Assembly: GCA_964598765.1 (NCBI GenBank)
Contig: CAZRCZ010000012.1
Span: 81,132 to 145,131 of the forward strand
Reading direction: 5' to 3'
DNA length: 64,000 nucleotides
Origin: CAZRCZ01 sp964598765
GTDB taxonomy: Bacteria > Sumerlaeota > Sumerlaeia > MVZB01 > JAJFLK01
Part shown: piece by piece, positions 26,164 through 35,536 of the stretch
How positions within the stretch are numbered: position 1 is the stretch's first letter
Layout: every line of letters starts with the position of its first letter
The notes under the pieces: model-generated
What the model was told of the DNA's origin: nothing
Seen by the model: only the letters and a program-made list of their open reading frames with translations
Databases searched by the model: none
Translations under genes and position numbers: made by a program

Positions 26164-26543
26164 CTCACCGCAGAGGCACGGAGAAGCAACTCCCATACGT
26201 TCGGAGTGTCCGGTGGATTGAGGTTGAGTTCAACCTTAATGTGAGAATCGAAGGCAAGCCGTGTTAGCGGCGGCGTAATTTTAGCCCCGTCCGGAAGGGC
26301 GGGGCGCAGGAAACCCCGCGCAAAATCAAAGCTCCGGCAGGAGCGGCATAACAATCTCGAGTTGATTTTATGCCGCCGCTCCCGCGGCTCAAACTCGGCT
26401 GGGCTGGCCTCATGTCCCCGTGCTTCCGCACGGGGCTATGGTTATTTCGCCGCTGACGCGGCTGGGGGAATGACATTTTTCTTGGAGCAATCTCCTGCGA
26501 CCCGCTGGGTCGCCCTTTTTCTTCTCTGTGCCTCTGCGGTGAA
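26164..26543. mobile_element. 380-base MITE-like element with 23-base terminal inverted repeats
   Basis: The left end (26164-26186) reads CTCACCGCAGAGGCACGGAG then AAG, and the reverse complement of the right end (26521-26543) reads TTCACCGCAGAGGCACAGAG then AAG: 21 of 23 positions agree. Between them are hairpins of the family B kind: GCCCCGTCC...GGGCGGGGC at 26284-26305, GCCGCCGCTCCCGCGGCTC near 26371-26390, CCCCGTGCTTCCGCACGGGG at 26416-26435 and GCCGCTGACGCGGC at 26449-26462. No coding frame. It fills the gap between two membrane-protein genes on the minus strand. Confidence 0.6.
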
Positions 26544-26546
26544 TCT

Positions 26547-28166
26547 TTATTCGACCTCGCGATGCCGTTTCAAGACCGCAAAGACCAACGCGATCGCGGT
26601 CAGAACGAACGCACCGAGCGTCACCGGACCGATCCGGTAACCGTATTCCAGATTCGCGTCCCAGCGGATCAAGACCTTCCCGACCGCGAAAAGCGAAAGG
26701 GAGATGAAGATGAAAAGGGTCAATAAATAAGGAGAGAACCAGAGCCAGAGATAGAGATGAGAGGTCAGAAGGCGGAGCGGATTGATCCGGCTTTTGCCGG
26801 AGAGAAAAAGAATTTGCCCGGCCAAAAGCGCGGAGGCGGCGACAAAAATGCGCCCAATCGCGGCATATTCATGGGCCGCGATGTATTCCCCCGTATTGCG
26901 CGAGAGATGATAAAGCGCCGTCGCCGAAAGGCAAAGCGACCCGACGGGAATGAAAAGATCGCGGGAGAAAATCCAGACGAAATCGGCCAGATGACGGGCC
27001 AAATCGCGGACCGTGAGCAGAATCAGTTTGAATCCGTGGCCGATTTGCAGATAAAAGCGCGTCGCGCCGTTCATGAGGGTGATCGAGACGGTGTAAAGCG
27101 ATTCGACAAGCTGATCCATCGGCGAGCGCACGACCCCCGCCTTTTTCGGTTTGGGCACCGCCTTCTTCATGGCAAAAATCCGATGGGCTTCGCCGTAAGA
27201 TTTAACCATCGAATAGACGACGATCTCGGCGAAGAGAACGCGAGCGATGTTGACCGCCGCCAATTCGAGAATCTCCCCCGTCGAGCTAGGGTCGAGGAAG
27301 CTCAATGAATCGGCGATGGGTTGATAAGCGATCAGCCGGGGATAAATGAATTTGGAAACCAGCGTGAGCGCCGCCAGACAAACGAAAAGAATCCGATAGG
27401 CGTGGGCGAACGTGTATCGTTTGCTCATCCAAATCATCAAGATCATAAGCGCGATCAGAAGCGTTCCGGCAAAAACGGTGAGGCTGATCGGCTCCGCGGC
27501 GAGAAACGAGCCGAAGGAATGAATTGCGTCGAGGACGAAATCGCGGGCGATCCCCTCTCCGAAGAAAAAAACAAAAAGTCCGCCTCCCATGAACGAGAGT
27601 CCCCAACAGAAAATGGTGAACGACAGCGCCCGCGCGCCGCGCAGGATGATCGAATTGACGATCAGAAAAATCAGCGCGTAGAAGACATAAATCGGCCAAG
27701 GCCACTCCAAGTTTTTACGGTAATACTCGGCGGAAAAAAAACAACCGATGGCGACCGTGACCAGCGTGAGGATCAGGAACTTGCTAACGTGGAGAAACGG
27801 CTCGTGGCACGCCTCGCAATAGAGCGCGGGAACGCGGCATAAATGCCCGCACGAGGGACACTTGAACATTTTGGGCGCGGCGCGCTCCTGTCTGCGGAAG
27901 GAAGGAACTTTGACTTTCGGGAGAGGAATTCGGAATTTTTTGACCTTCGGCGCCCCGACGGTTTCGCCCATTTCGTCCGGCACGGCTTCTGCTCGCGCGG
28001 TTTCCGCCCGATTGGGTCTCGGCTCCGGCTCCATTCCCAACGCCTTGCGTCGTCGGCGTTCGGCGGCCTCCTCGCGCGATTTTTCCATCCGTTTGCTGAC
28101 GCCGCCGATCCAATCCACTCCGGCCCAAAATCCGTCAACGAGGGTGTCAATTTTTTTTCGCGGCAT
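26547..28166 (-). CDS. Membrane protein with N-terminal zinc ribbon, unknown
   Basis: 539 residues from ATG 28166; a TTG codon two residues earlier is an alternative. A basic N-terminus is followed by a C4 zinc ribbon (FKCPSCGHLCRVPALYCEACHEPF, about residues 102-125), then seven to nine hydrophobic segments starting with VSKFLILTLVTVAIGCFFSA. There is a soluble loop with KAVPKPKKAGVVRSPMD before several C-terminal membrane segments. Same strand as the preceding unknown membrane protein. Family not recognised. Confidence 0.75.
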   Translation of the reverse strand: MPRKKIDTLVDGFWAGVDWIGGVSKRMEKSREEAAERRRRKALGMEPEPRPNRAETARAEAVPDEMGETVGAPKVKKFRIPLPKVKVPSFRRQERAAPKMFKCPSCGHLCRVPALYCEACHEPFLHVSKFLILTLVTVAIGCFFSAEYYRKNLEWPWPIYVFYALIFLIVNSIILRGARALSFTIFCWGLSFMGGGLFVFFFGEGIARDFVLDAIHSFGSFLAAEPISLTVFAGTLLIALMILMIWMSKRYTFAHAYRILFVCLAALTLVSKFIYPRLIAYQPIADSLSFLDPSSTGEILELAAVNIARVLFAEIVVYSMVKSYGEAHRIFAMKKAVPKPKKAGVVRSPMDQLVESLYTVSITLMNGATRFYLQIGHGFKLILLTVRDLARHLADFVWIFSRDLFIPVGSLCLSATALYHLSRNTGEYIAAHEYAAIGRIFVAASALLAGQILFLSGKSRINPLRLLTSHLYLWLWFSPYLLTLFIFISLSLFAVGKVLIRWDANLEYGYRIGPVTLGAFVLTAIALVFAVLKRHREVE

Positions 28167-28289
28167 GGACAAATTCCTAAACAGTCCGAAATCAGGATTA
28201 TCTAAAGGGGAATGATGGAAGGTGTAAAGCGAATTCGTTGACTTGACCCATCCGTCGGGTTTTCATTAGGATGAGAGCGGGGATTATGC

Positions 28290-28366
28290 GGGCCCATAGC
28301 TCAGCTGGTCAGAGCCGCCGGCTCATAACCGGTAGGTCCTAGGTTCAAATCCTAGTGGGCCCACCA
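28290..28366 (+). tRNA. tRNA with CAT anticodon (Met or Ile2)
   Basis: 77 bases with encoded CCA. The acceptor pairs GGGCCCA with TGGGCCC; the D-arm is AGCTCAG..CTGG; the anticodon stem-loop is CCGGCTCATAACCGG with CAT at 28324-28326; the T-arm is CTAGGTTCAAATCCTAG. The acceptor GGGCCCA resembles bacterial tRNA-Ile, so this may be the tRNA-Ile2 whose wobble C is modified to lysidine by TilS. Methionine elongator tRNA cannot be excluded by eye. Confidence 0.95.
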
Positions 28367-28532
28367 TTTTTACGCTTGCCACTCCCTTATCTGTATCATT
28401 TTGATACGCAACGAAACCGCCGCCAAAAACGATTTTTAGATTCGCCACACAAGGTTCCTTCGCCGTCCGGCATATTTTTTATAGATAATTGATTATAAAT
28501 GAGTTATATTTGAGAATTCCCGCCCCTTTTTC

Positions 28533-28561
28533 TTGACAACCATCGGCGCATCGGGTTGAAT
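28533..28561 (+). promoter_or_regulatory. Sigma-70-type promoter of gyrB
   Basis: TTGACA (28533-28538), a 17-base spacer, then TTGAAT (28556-28561). The -35 is a perfect consensus hexamer. Transcription should start near 28568. The rest of the 306-base gap 28367-28672 holds no gene. Confidence 0.7.
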
Positions 28562-28568
28562 AACGAAT

Positions 28569-28585
28569 AGTGGGAATTTCCCACT
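28569..28585. promoter_or_regulatory. 17-base perfect palindrome at the gyrB start point (possible operator)
   Basis: AGTGGGAA, one T, then TTCCCACT: an exact eight-base inverted repeat. It begins about eight bases after the -10 element and covers the expected transcription start, so a protein bound there would block the promoter. No cognate regulator is identified. Confidence 0.55.
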
Positions 28586-28672
28586 GTGGAAGCAGGTTTC
28601 TCCCAACGGCGAAGCGCCCTTAGAACTTCCCGTTCAAGCCTCCGCAATCCCGCAGAACAAGAGTAGTTTTGT

Positions 28673-31264
28673 ATGACGCTCCAAGTCTCCGCCGCAGGCG
28701 CGGCTCCCCGAACTCCCGCAACCTACACCGCAAAAAACATTCAGGTTTTGGAAGGGCGCGAGGCCGTCCGCAAACGCCCCGCCATGTATATCAGCAACAC
28801 CGACGCGCTCGGTTTGCATCACCTCGTTTATGAGGTCGTGGACAACTCGATTGACGAGGCGATGACTGGCAACTGCGACAAAATCGAGGCGGTCATTCAC
28901 TTCGACAATTCGGTCACGGTCATTGACAACGGGCGAGGCATCCCGGTCGAGCCGCATCCGGCGGTGAAGAACAAGTCCACGGTCGAAGTGGTGATGACGA
29001 TGCTTCACGCCGGAGGGAAATTCGACAACGAGGCGTATCAGTTTTCCGCCGGACTACACGGCGTCGGCGTGAGCGTGGTGAATTTCCTGTCGGAGTGGCT
29101 GGAGGTCGAGGTCAAGAACGGCGGGGGGGTTTATTTCCAGCGCTACGAGCGCGGCATCCCGGCGCAAAAGCTGGAAAAAATCGGGACCGCGAAAAAAACC
29201 GGAACGCGCGTCCGGTTCAAGCCTGATCCGCAAATTTTCACGACGACGACCGAATTCAGCTATGACGTGCTGGCCAATCGCTTCCGCGAACTGGCGTTCC
29301 TGAACGCGGGAATTCAGATTTCGCTTCTCGACGAGCGTTCGGGCAAATCGGCCAACTGGAAGTTCAACGGCGGAATCATCGAGTTCGTCAAGCATCTGAA
29401 CGAAAACAAGGAAGTGCTGATGCGGACGCCGATTCATTTTGTCTCGGCGCGCGAATTTCAGAAGAGCGATGGGTCAAACAAAAAGGAAAAGCTGGAGATG
29501 GAGGTCGCCATCCAGCACAACGACGGCTACGACGAGACGATTCTCTCCTTTGCCAACAACATCAACACCCGCGACGGCGGAACGCACCTGATGGGCTTTC
29601 GCAAGGCGCTCACCCGCACGATCAATGATTACGCCAAGCGGGCCGACCTGCTGAAAAATTTCAAGGACGCCATCACCGGCGACGATCTGCGCGAGGGATT
29701 GACGGCGGTGATCTCGGTGAAAATTTCCAATCCGCAATTCGAGGGACAGAACAAGGGGCGGTTGCTGAACGCCGAGGTCGCGGGGTGGTGCGAACAGATG
29801 GTCAACGAGGCGCTGACGCAATACCTCGAGGAAAATCCGCGCGAGGCGCGCCGGATCGTGGACAAGGCGATCACGGCGGCCAAGGCGAGAATCGCCGCCC
29901 GCAAGGCGCGCGAGATCGTCCGCAAATCGGCGATGGACATCACCGCGCTTCCGGGCAAATTGACCGATTGTTCGGAAAAAGACCCCGACCTTTGCGAGCT
30001 GTATTTGGTCGAGGGGGATTCGGCCGGCGGGTCGGCCCGTCAGGGGCGCGACCGCCATTTTCAGGCGATCCTTCCCCTGCGCGGCAAGATCATCAACGTC
30101 GAGAAGGCGAGGCTGGATCACGTTCTTTCCAACGAGGAAATCCGGACGATGATCACCGCGATCGGGACCGGCATCGGCAAGGACAATTTCGACCTCGCCA
30201 AACTCCGCTATTCCAAAATCATCATCATGACCGACGCGGACGTGGATGGTTCGCACATTCGGACGCTACTCCTGACATTCTTTTTCCGCCAGATGCGCGA
30301 CCTGATCGAAACTGGCCACATCTACATTGCTCAGCCGCCCCTCTATCGGGTGAAGAAGGGAAAGACCGAAAAATACCTCGACAAGGAAGAGGACAAAGAC
30401 CGCTACCTTTTGGAATTGGGCTATGACGGTGTCGAAATGGCGTATCAGACTAAGGGAAAGAAGCAGGCGTCCGCGACGGCGGCAAAAAAGGAATTGAAGT
30501 CGCTTCTTGAAGACGTGATCGAATTGAACGGGTTGGGGATCATCCTTCAACGCAAGGGGATTTCGCTGGCCGAATTCCTCGCCCTGCGCGACGACAAGGG
30601 GCGTCTGCCACTTTATCAAGTGACCGTCGGCGGCGAAGTTCGTTACGCCCACGATGAGAAGCAACACGCCGCGTTGTTGGAGGAAGTCGAGGAGCGCAAC
30701 GGCAACGGCAATGGAAACGGACACCATGAAAAGGAGACGGGAAACGGCGACGGCAAAACGGCGGAGTTCTTCGACCAAAACGGCGAGACGAATGGCGAAG
30801 CTTCCAAGCCGGTCAAGCCGGACGTGGTCGAATTTCCGGAAGCCGAAAAAATCCACGCGATCCTCAAGCGGGTCGAGAAATTGGGCATCCCCTCGGCGAC
30901 GCTCATCCCGCAGGAGATCGAAATTGATCCGAGCAAGCCGTTCGAGACGTTCCATCCTTTTGCCATTAAGGATGAAACGGGGCGCGAGGTCGGCGCCGAT
31001 TCGCTTCCCGGCGTGCTGGAGGTCGTCAAGGACTTCGGCGCGAAAGGGGTGGACATCCAGCGCTACAAGGGTTTGGGAGAGATGAACGCCGAGCAACTTT
31101 GGGAAACGACGATGAACCCCGCGACGCGGCGACTCCTGAGCGTCAAACTGGAGGATCCCATCGAGGCCGACCAGACGTTCACGATCCTCATGGGGGATCA
31201 GGTCGAACCGCGCCGCCAATTCATCCAGCGCAACGCCGCGGCGGTGAGGAATTTGGATGTGTGA
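28673..31264 (+). CDS. gyrB: DNA gyrase subunit B
   Basis: 863 residues. The GHKL ATPase domain has EVVDNSIDEA, VIDNGRGIPVE and HGVGVSVVNFLS. The Toprim domain has LVEGDSAGGSARQGRDR and IIMTDADVDGSHIRTLL; the C-terminal QRYKGLGEMNAEQLWETTM block is complete. Between Toprim and the C-terminus there is an insert of roughly 200 residues (about 570-760) with an Asn-Gly/Glu-rich low-complexity patch NGNGNGNG near 680. Together with gyrA it introduces negative supercoils using ATP. A perfect -35 promoter and a palindrome sit upstream. Confidence 0.96.
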   Translation: MTLQVSAAGAAPRTPATYTAKNIQVLEGREAVRKRPAMYISNTDALGLHHLVYEVVDNSIDEAMTGNCDKIEAVIHFDNSVTVIDNGRGIPVEPHPAVKNKSTVEVVMTMLHAGGKFDNEAYQFSAGLHGVGVSVVNFLSEWLEVEVKNGGGVYFQRYERGIPAQKLEKIGTAKKTGTRVRFKPDPQIFTTTTEFSYDVLANRFRELAFLNAGIQISLLDERSGKSANWKFNGGIIEFVKHLNENKEVLMRTPIHFVSAREFQKSDGSNKKEKLEMEVAIQHNDGYDETILSFANNINTRDGGTHLMGFRKALTRTINDYAKRADLLKNFKDAITGDDLREGLTAVISVKISNPQFEGQNKGRLLNAEVAGWCEQMVNEALTQYLEENPREARRIVDKAITAAKARIAARKAREIVRKSAMDITALPGKLTDCSEKDPDLCELYLVEGDSAGGSARQGRDRHFQAILPLRGKIINVEKARLDHVLSNEEIRTMITAIGTGIGKDNFDLAKLRYSKIIIMTDADVDGSHIRTLLLTFFFRQMRDLIETGHIYIAQPPLYRVKKGKTEKYLDKEEDKDRYLLELGYDGVEMAYQTKGKKQASATAAKKELKSLLEDVIELNGLGIILQRKGISLAEFLALRDDKGRLPLYQVTVGGEVRYAHDEKQHAALLEEVEERNGNGNGNGHHEKETGNGDGKTAEFFDQNGETNGEASKPVKPDVVEFPEAEKIHAILKRVEKLGIPSATLIPQEIEIDPSKPFETFHPFAIKDETGREVGADSLPGVLEVVKDFGAKGVDIQRYKGLGEMNAEQLWETTMNPATRRLLSVKLEDPIEADQTFTILMGDQVEPRRQFIQRNAAAVRNLDV

Positions 31265-31423
31265 TAATCCATACCCTCCTTATCGGCGGCGGTGACAAAC
31301 AGGTTTGAAATCAGGGCGGACAAAACTTTTTTGCGGGCATCAATGCAAGTTCAGGCTAGAATAAATACCAAAATCCTCTCTCCATCGAGGCTGAGAAACG
31401 CAAGGGAGTCTGATTCGGCGGTC

Positions 31424-32359
31424 ATGCCGGAACCGAAGCCGTTTTTCGGCGAATCATGGCATATGGACGACGCGAAATTCTCCTACGAACTTTTTCATGC
31501 CGACGCCTTTGAGTGGTTGCAAAGCGCGCCGCCCAATTCCTTTCACGGGGTGGTGACTGATCCGCCGTATGGCCTGCTGGAATACACTCCCAAACATTTG
31601 GTGAAGATGCAAAACGGACACGGAGGGGTGTGGAGAGAACCGCCGTCTTTTGACGGATGCCGTCGCAATCCCCTGCCAAGGTTCACGGTGTTGACGAATT
31701 CGGACAAAACGGCTTTGGAGAATTTTTTCGCCAAGCTCGGCGGCTTGTTAATGAGGGTTCTGGTTCCGGGAGCACATGTGTTCATCGCGACGAATCCGTT
31801 GGTTTCCCATCTGGCTTACGAACCCATGATTGAGGCGGGTTTTGAAAAGCGGGGCGAAATTATTCGGGTTGTTCAGACCCTTCGCGGAGGGGATCGCCCC
31901 AAAAATGCGCATCGTGAATTTGAAGATATCTCCGTCATGCCGCGATCATGCTGGGAACCGTGGGGATTGTTTCGAAAACCCTGCGAGGGGAGAGTGCAGG
32001 ATAACCTCCGAAAATGGGGGACAGGAGGATTGCGAAGAATTTCCAAAGCCGAACCTTTCAAGGACCTGCTCTTCTCTTCGCCCGCAAGGGGCGCGGAGCG
32101 CAAAATAGCTCCGCACCCTTCGCTTAAGCCCCAACATCTTTTGCGCCAATTGGTTCGAGCCTGTTTGCCCCTGCAAAAGGGCGTCCTGCTCGATCCTTTC
32201 ATGGGATCGGGATCAACCATTGCCGCCGCCGCCGCGTGCGGCATTCAAAGCGTGGGGGTGGAAACCAACCGTGAGTATTTCGAGATGGCAAAAAGAGCCG
32301 TCCCGCGTCTTGCCGAGATGTGGATCGGCGGAGAGAAAAATCGTGGCTCGAAAGGATGA
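31424..32359 (+). CDS. DNA methyltransferase (beta-class, N4/N6 type)
   Basis: 311 residues from ATG 31424. Motif IV TDPPYG is near the N-terminus and motif I LDPFMGSGSTIAAA near the C-terminus, the order IV-target domain-I of the beta class, which methylates adenine N6 or cytosine N4. HPSLKPQHLLRQLVRACLP carries motif X-like residues. The middle LRGGDRPKNAHREFEDISVMPRS is the likely target-recognition part. It sits between gyrB and gyrA and its 3' end overlaps the next gene by 17 bases. Confidence 0.92.
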   Translation: MPEPKPFFGESWHMDDAKFSYELFHADAFEWLQSAPPNSFHGVVTDPPYGLLEYTPKHLVKMQNGHGGVWREPPSFDGCRRNPLPRFTVLTNSDKTALENFFAKLGGLLMRVLVPGAHVFIATNPLVSHLAYEPMIEAGFEKRGEIIRVVQTLRGGDRPKNAHREFEDISVMPRSCWEPWGLFRKPCEGRVQDNLRKWGTGGLRRISKAEPFKDLLFSSPARGAERKIAPHPSLKPQHLLRQLVRACLPLQKGVLLDPFMGSGSTIAAAAACGIQSVGVETNREYFEMAKRAVPRLAEMWIGGEKNRGSKG

Positions 32360-32951
32360 TTTCAACGCCTCAGTTCCGCTTCCTCCGGGTCTTACGTCGA
32401 ACGCCATTTGTCGAGCGATTGATTATATTGAAAAAGAATTGTCCGGCATGATCGAACTTTATTACGAGCAAGCCAATGTTTTCAGCGCCTTGGTTGGAAT
32501 CTACGGAACCAAAGCGCTTGACGCTCACAGCGTTTACGAGAAGCATCGCCACCTTGACATCGCACAGCAAAAATTTCCGGACCTGAAGAAGAGGGGAAGC
32601 GGGGCCATTCCTTCTCCGCGTCAGTCCTTGGAATGTAAGGCGAGCAAACGCCCTTGGGCCGTTCAATCGCATTACGATCACCCCGGCTGGTATATCGTCT
32701 GGCGCTATCTGGTTGATCCCACGGCTTCAATCGAAAAGAACCGCCCGCTGATTATTTGGCGGGTTGACATTTTGTTCGTCGAGAAGAAGGACTGGAAATA
32801 CGAAGGAAGCAAGGCGGGCGCTGAAGGCGGCGGTCGCACCCACACGTTCGGTCTTCGCCATCCCGCCGAAAAGTTGCGGAATAAAGCCGTATATGAGCGT
32901 TCAGACATTGGAATCGTCGGCGGAAAAGCGGTGCCTCGAAACGGCGATTGA
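32343..32951 (+). CDS. Putative restriction endonuclease partnering the methyltransferase
   Basis: 202 residues from GTG 32343, overlapping the methyltransferase end by 17 bases. A PD-(D/E)xK-like motif is visible: SLECKASKRPW (E97, K99) with candidate first acid D80 in KFPDLKKRG. The following QSHYDHPGWYIVWRYLVD block is characteristic of small proteins that I associate with methyltransferase partners. It looks like a Type II-style endonuclease; no assignment to a named enzyme family can be made. The overlap implies co-translation with the methyltransferase. Confidence 0.65.
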   Translation: MARKDDFNASVPLPPGLTSNAICRAIDYIEKELSGMIELYYEQANVFSALVGIYGTKALDAHSVYEKHRHLDIAQQKFPDLKKRGSGAIPSPRQSLECKASKRPWAVQSHYDHPGWYIVWRYLVDPTASIEKNRPLIIWRVDILFVEKKDWKYEGSKAGAEGGGRTHTFGLRHPAEKLRNKAVYERSDIGIVGGKAVPRNGD

Positions 32952-33011
32952 GATTCAAGACGGATGAATTCCTCTTATGAGATTGAATAATACTTTTGGA
33001 GAAAGACACCC

Positions 33012-35528
33012 ATGCAGGAAATGAACCGCGAGCAGATTATTCCGACCAACATCGAAGACGAAATGTCGGAGTCGTATCTCGATTATTCGATGAGCGTCAT
33101 CGTCGGGCGGGCGTTGCCCGACGTGCGCGACGGACTCAAGCCCGTCCATCGCCGGATCATTTACGCCATGCACCGCGAGGGATTGCACGCGAACAAAAAG
33201 CACAGCAAAAGCGCAGGGGTCGTCGGCGAAGTCCTCAAGAAATATCATCCGCACGGCGACATGGCGGTTTACGACGCGCTGGTGCGCATGGCCCAGCCGT
33301 GGAACCTCCGCTACACGCTGATTGACGGGCAGGGGAATTTCGGCTCGGTGGACGGCGACGCGCCGGCGGCGTATCGCTATACGGAATGTCGCCTTTCGCG
33401 CATCGCCGAGTTGCTTCTCACCGACATTGACAGGGAAACGGTGGACATGGTCCCGAATTTCGACGGGACGACGAACGAGCCGGTGGTGCTTCCGTCGGCG
33501 TTTCCCAATTTGCTCGTCAACGGCTCGGCTGGGATCGCCGTCGGCATGGCGACCAACATTCCGCCGCACAATTTGGGGGAGGTGATTGACGCGCTTCAAG
33601 TCCTCATCAAAAATCCCGACGCCGACACCAAGGAACTCATCAAAGTTCTCCCTGGTCCCGATTTCCCGACCGGAGGCTACATCTACGGGCGCACGGGAAT
33701 CTGGGAAGCCTACGAAACGGGGAAGGGAAAAATCGTTCTGCGCGCGCGGATGATGACCGAGCAACTCAAGGGGGGCAAGGAGGCCATCGTCGTCACCGAG
33801 ATTCCCTATCAGGTCAACAAAACCAAACTCCTCGAGGACATCGCGCAGTTGATCCGCGACAAGAAAATTCAGGGCGTTTCCGACATGCGCGACGAATCGG
33901 ATCGCGACGGCATGAGGATCGTCTTTGAATTGCGGCGCGGCGAGCCGGCGCAGATCGTCATCAATCAGCTTTACAAGATGAGCCAGATGGAAACCTCGTT
34001 CGGGATCATCATGCTCGCGCTGGTCAACGGCAAACCGCGCTATCTTGCCCTCAAGCGGATGCTGGTCGAGTATCTCAATCATCGGCGCGAGATCGTCGTC
34101 CGCCGAACGCGGTTCGATCTGGACAAGGCCCGCAAGCGACTGCACATTGTCGAGGGCTTGCGGATCGCCGTCGCCAACATTGACAAGGTGATCAAGCTAA
34201 TCCGCGAGTCGGAGTCGGTGGAAGTGGCGCGCGCCGGACTGCGCGAGAAATTCGATCTCACCGAGGTTCAGGCCAACGCCATTCTCGAAATGCCGCTCCG
34301 CCGTTTGACCGGTTTGGAGCGCGAGGCGTTGGAGAAGGAACACAAGGAATTGATCGCGCTGATCGAGGAATTGGCCTCGATTCTTGCCGATCCAAAAAAA
34401 GTCACCAAGATCATCAGCAAGGAACTGAACGAAATTAAGGAGAAGCACGGCGACAAGCGCGCCAGTGAAATCACCGACGCCGGAGACGAGTTGACCATCG
34501 AAGACATGATCGCAGAGGAGCGGATGGTCGTCACGGTCAGCCATGAAGGTTACATCAAGCGGACGCCGACGGCGGTTTACCGAAGCCAGCGTCGCGGCGG
34601 CAAGGGCGTGACCGGCATGGACCCGAAGGAAAACGATTGGGTCGAGCATTTGTTCGTCGGCACGACGCACAATTACATCTTGTTCCTCACGAACAAGGGG
34701 AAAGCCTACTGGCTGAAAGTGTATGAGCTACCGCAGGGAGGGCGCGCGACGCGGGGAAGACCGATTGTCAATCTCCTGCAACTTGAGGGGGGCGAAAAGG
34801 TGATGGCGATGATCCCCATCGCCAAATTCAGCGAGGACCGCTATCTCATCATGGCCACGCGAAAGGGACAGGTTGTCAAAAACGCGCTGAGCCTTTATTC
34901 CAATCCGCGCAAGGCGGGCATCAAGGCGATCAACGTCGAGCAAGGGGATGAGTTGATCGGCGCGAAGGTTTCCAACGGTCAGCAGGAAATTTTCATGGGG
35001 ACGCTCAAGGGAATGGCCGTGCGGTTCCATGAATCGCAGGTTCGTCCGATGGGGCGGTTCGTCGGCGGCGTGCGGGGTGTCCGTCTTCGCGACGACGACG
35101 AAGTGATCGGATTGGAAATTCTTCAGCCCGGCTCCTCCATTCTCACCGTTTGCGCCAACGGCTACGGCAAGCGGACCGACGCCGGGGAATATCGAATAAC
35201 GAATCGCGGCGGCGTCGGCGTCATCAACATCAAGACGAGCGAGCGCAACGGCGACGTGATCGCGATTCTCGAAGTCTTCGACGGCGATGAACTCATCATG
35301 ATCTCCACCAAGGGGATTTCGATCCGTAGTTCGGTCAAGGAAATCCGCAAAATTTCCCGCGCCACGCAGGGCGTTCGCCTCATCAATTTGGGCGCGGGGG
35401 ACATGCTGGCGTCCGTCGCCCGGATCGAGGAAGACACGGAGGTGGATGGGGACGAAGGGAACGGAGGCGCGGAATCGGGCGGCAACGGAACGCCGGAAAC
35501 TCCGAACCTTCCGGAAAATGGGACATAG
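33012..35528 (+). CDS. gyrA: DNA gyrase subunit A
   Basis: 838 residues, GGAG ten bases before the ATG. The catalytic tyrosine is Y123 in AAYRYTECRL. The quinolone region reads YHPHGDMAVYDALVRMAQ: the residue equivalent to E. coli S83 is methionine (M84), while D88 keeps the acidic partner of D87. The C-terminal beta-pinwheel contains the GyrA-box QRRGGKG, which marks gyrase rather than topoisomerase IV. The tail is Glu/Gly-rich (EEDTEVDGDEGNGGAESGG). Confidence 0.97.
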   Translation: MQEMNREQIIPTNIEDEMSESYLDYSMSVIVGRALPDVRDGLKPVHRRIIYAMHREGLHANKKHSKSAGVVGEVLKKYHPHGDMAVYDALVRMAQPWNLRYTLIDGQGNFGSVDGDAPAAYRYTECRLSRIAELLLTDIDRETVDMVPNFDGTTNEPVVLPSAFPNLLVNGSAGIAVGMATNIPPHNLGEVIDALQVLIKNPDADTKELIKVLPGPDFPTGGYIYGRTGIWEAYETGKGKIVLRARMMTEQLKGGKEAIVVTEIPYQVNKTKLLEDIAQLIRDKKIQGVSDMRDESDRDGMRIVFELRRGEPAQIVINQLYKMSQMETSFGIIMLALVNGKPRYLALKRMLVEYLNHRREIVVRRTRFDLDKARKRLHIVEGLRIAVANIDKVIKLIRESESVEVARAGLREKFDLTEVQANAILEMPLRRLTGLEREALEKEHKELIALIEELASILADPKKVTKIISKELNEIKEKHGDKRASEITDAGDELTIEDMIAEERMVVTVSHEGYIKRTPTAVYRSQRRGGKGVTGMDPKENDWVEHLFVGTTHNYILFLTNKGKAYWLKVYELPQGGRATRGRPIVNLLQLEGGEKVMAMIPIAKFSEDRYLIMATRKGQVVKNALSLYSNPRKAGIKAINVEQGDELIGAKVSNGQQEIFMGTLKGMAVRFHESQVRPMGRFVGGVRGVRLRDDDEVIGLEILQPGSSILTVCANGYGKRTDAGEYRITNRGGVGVINIKTSERNGDVIAILEVFDGDELIMISTKGISIRSSVKEIRKISRATQGVRLINLGAGDMLASVARIEEDTEVDGDEGNGGAESGGNGTPETPNLPENGT

Positions 35529-35536
35529 GAATTTGT

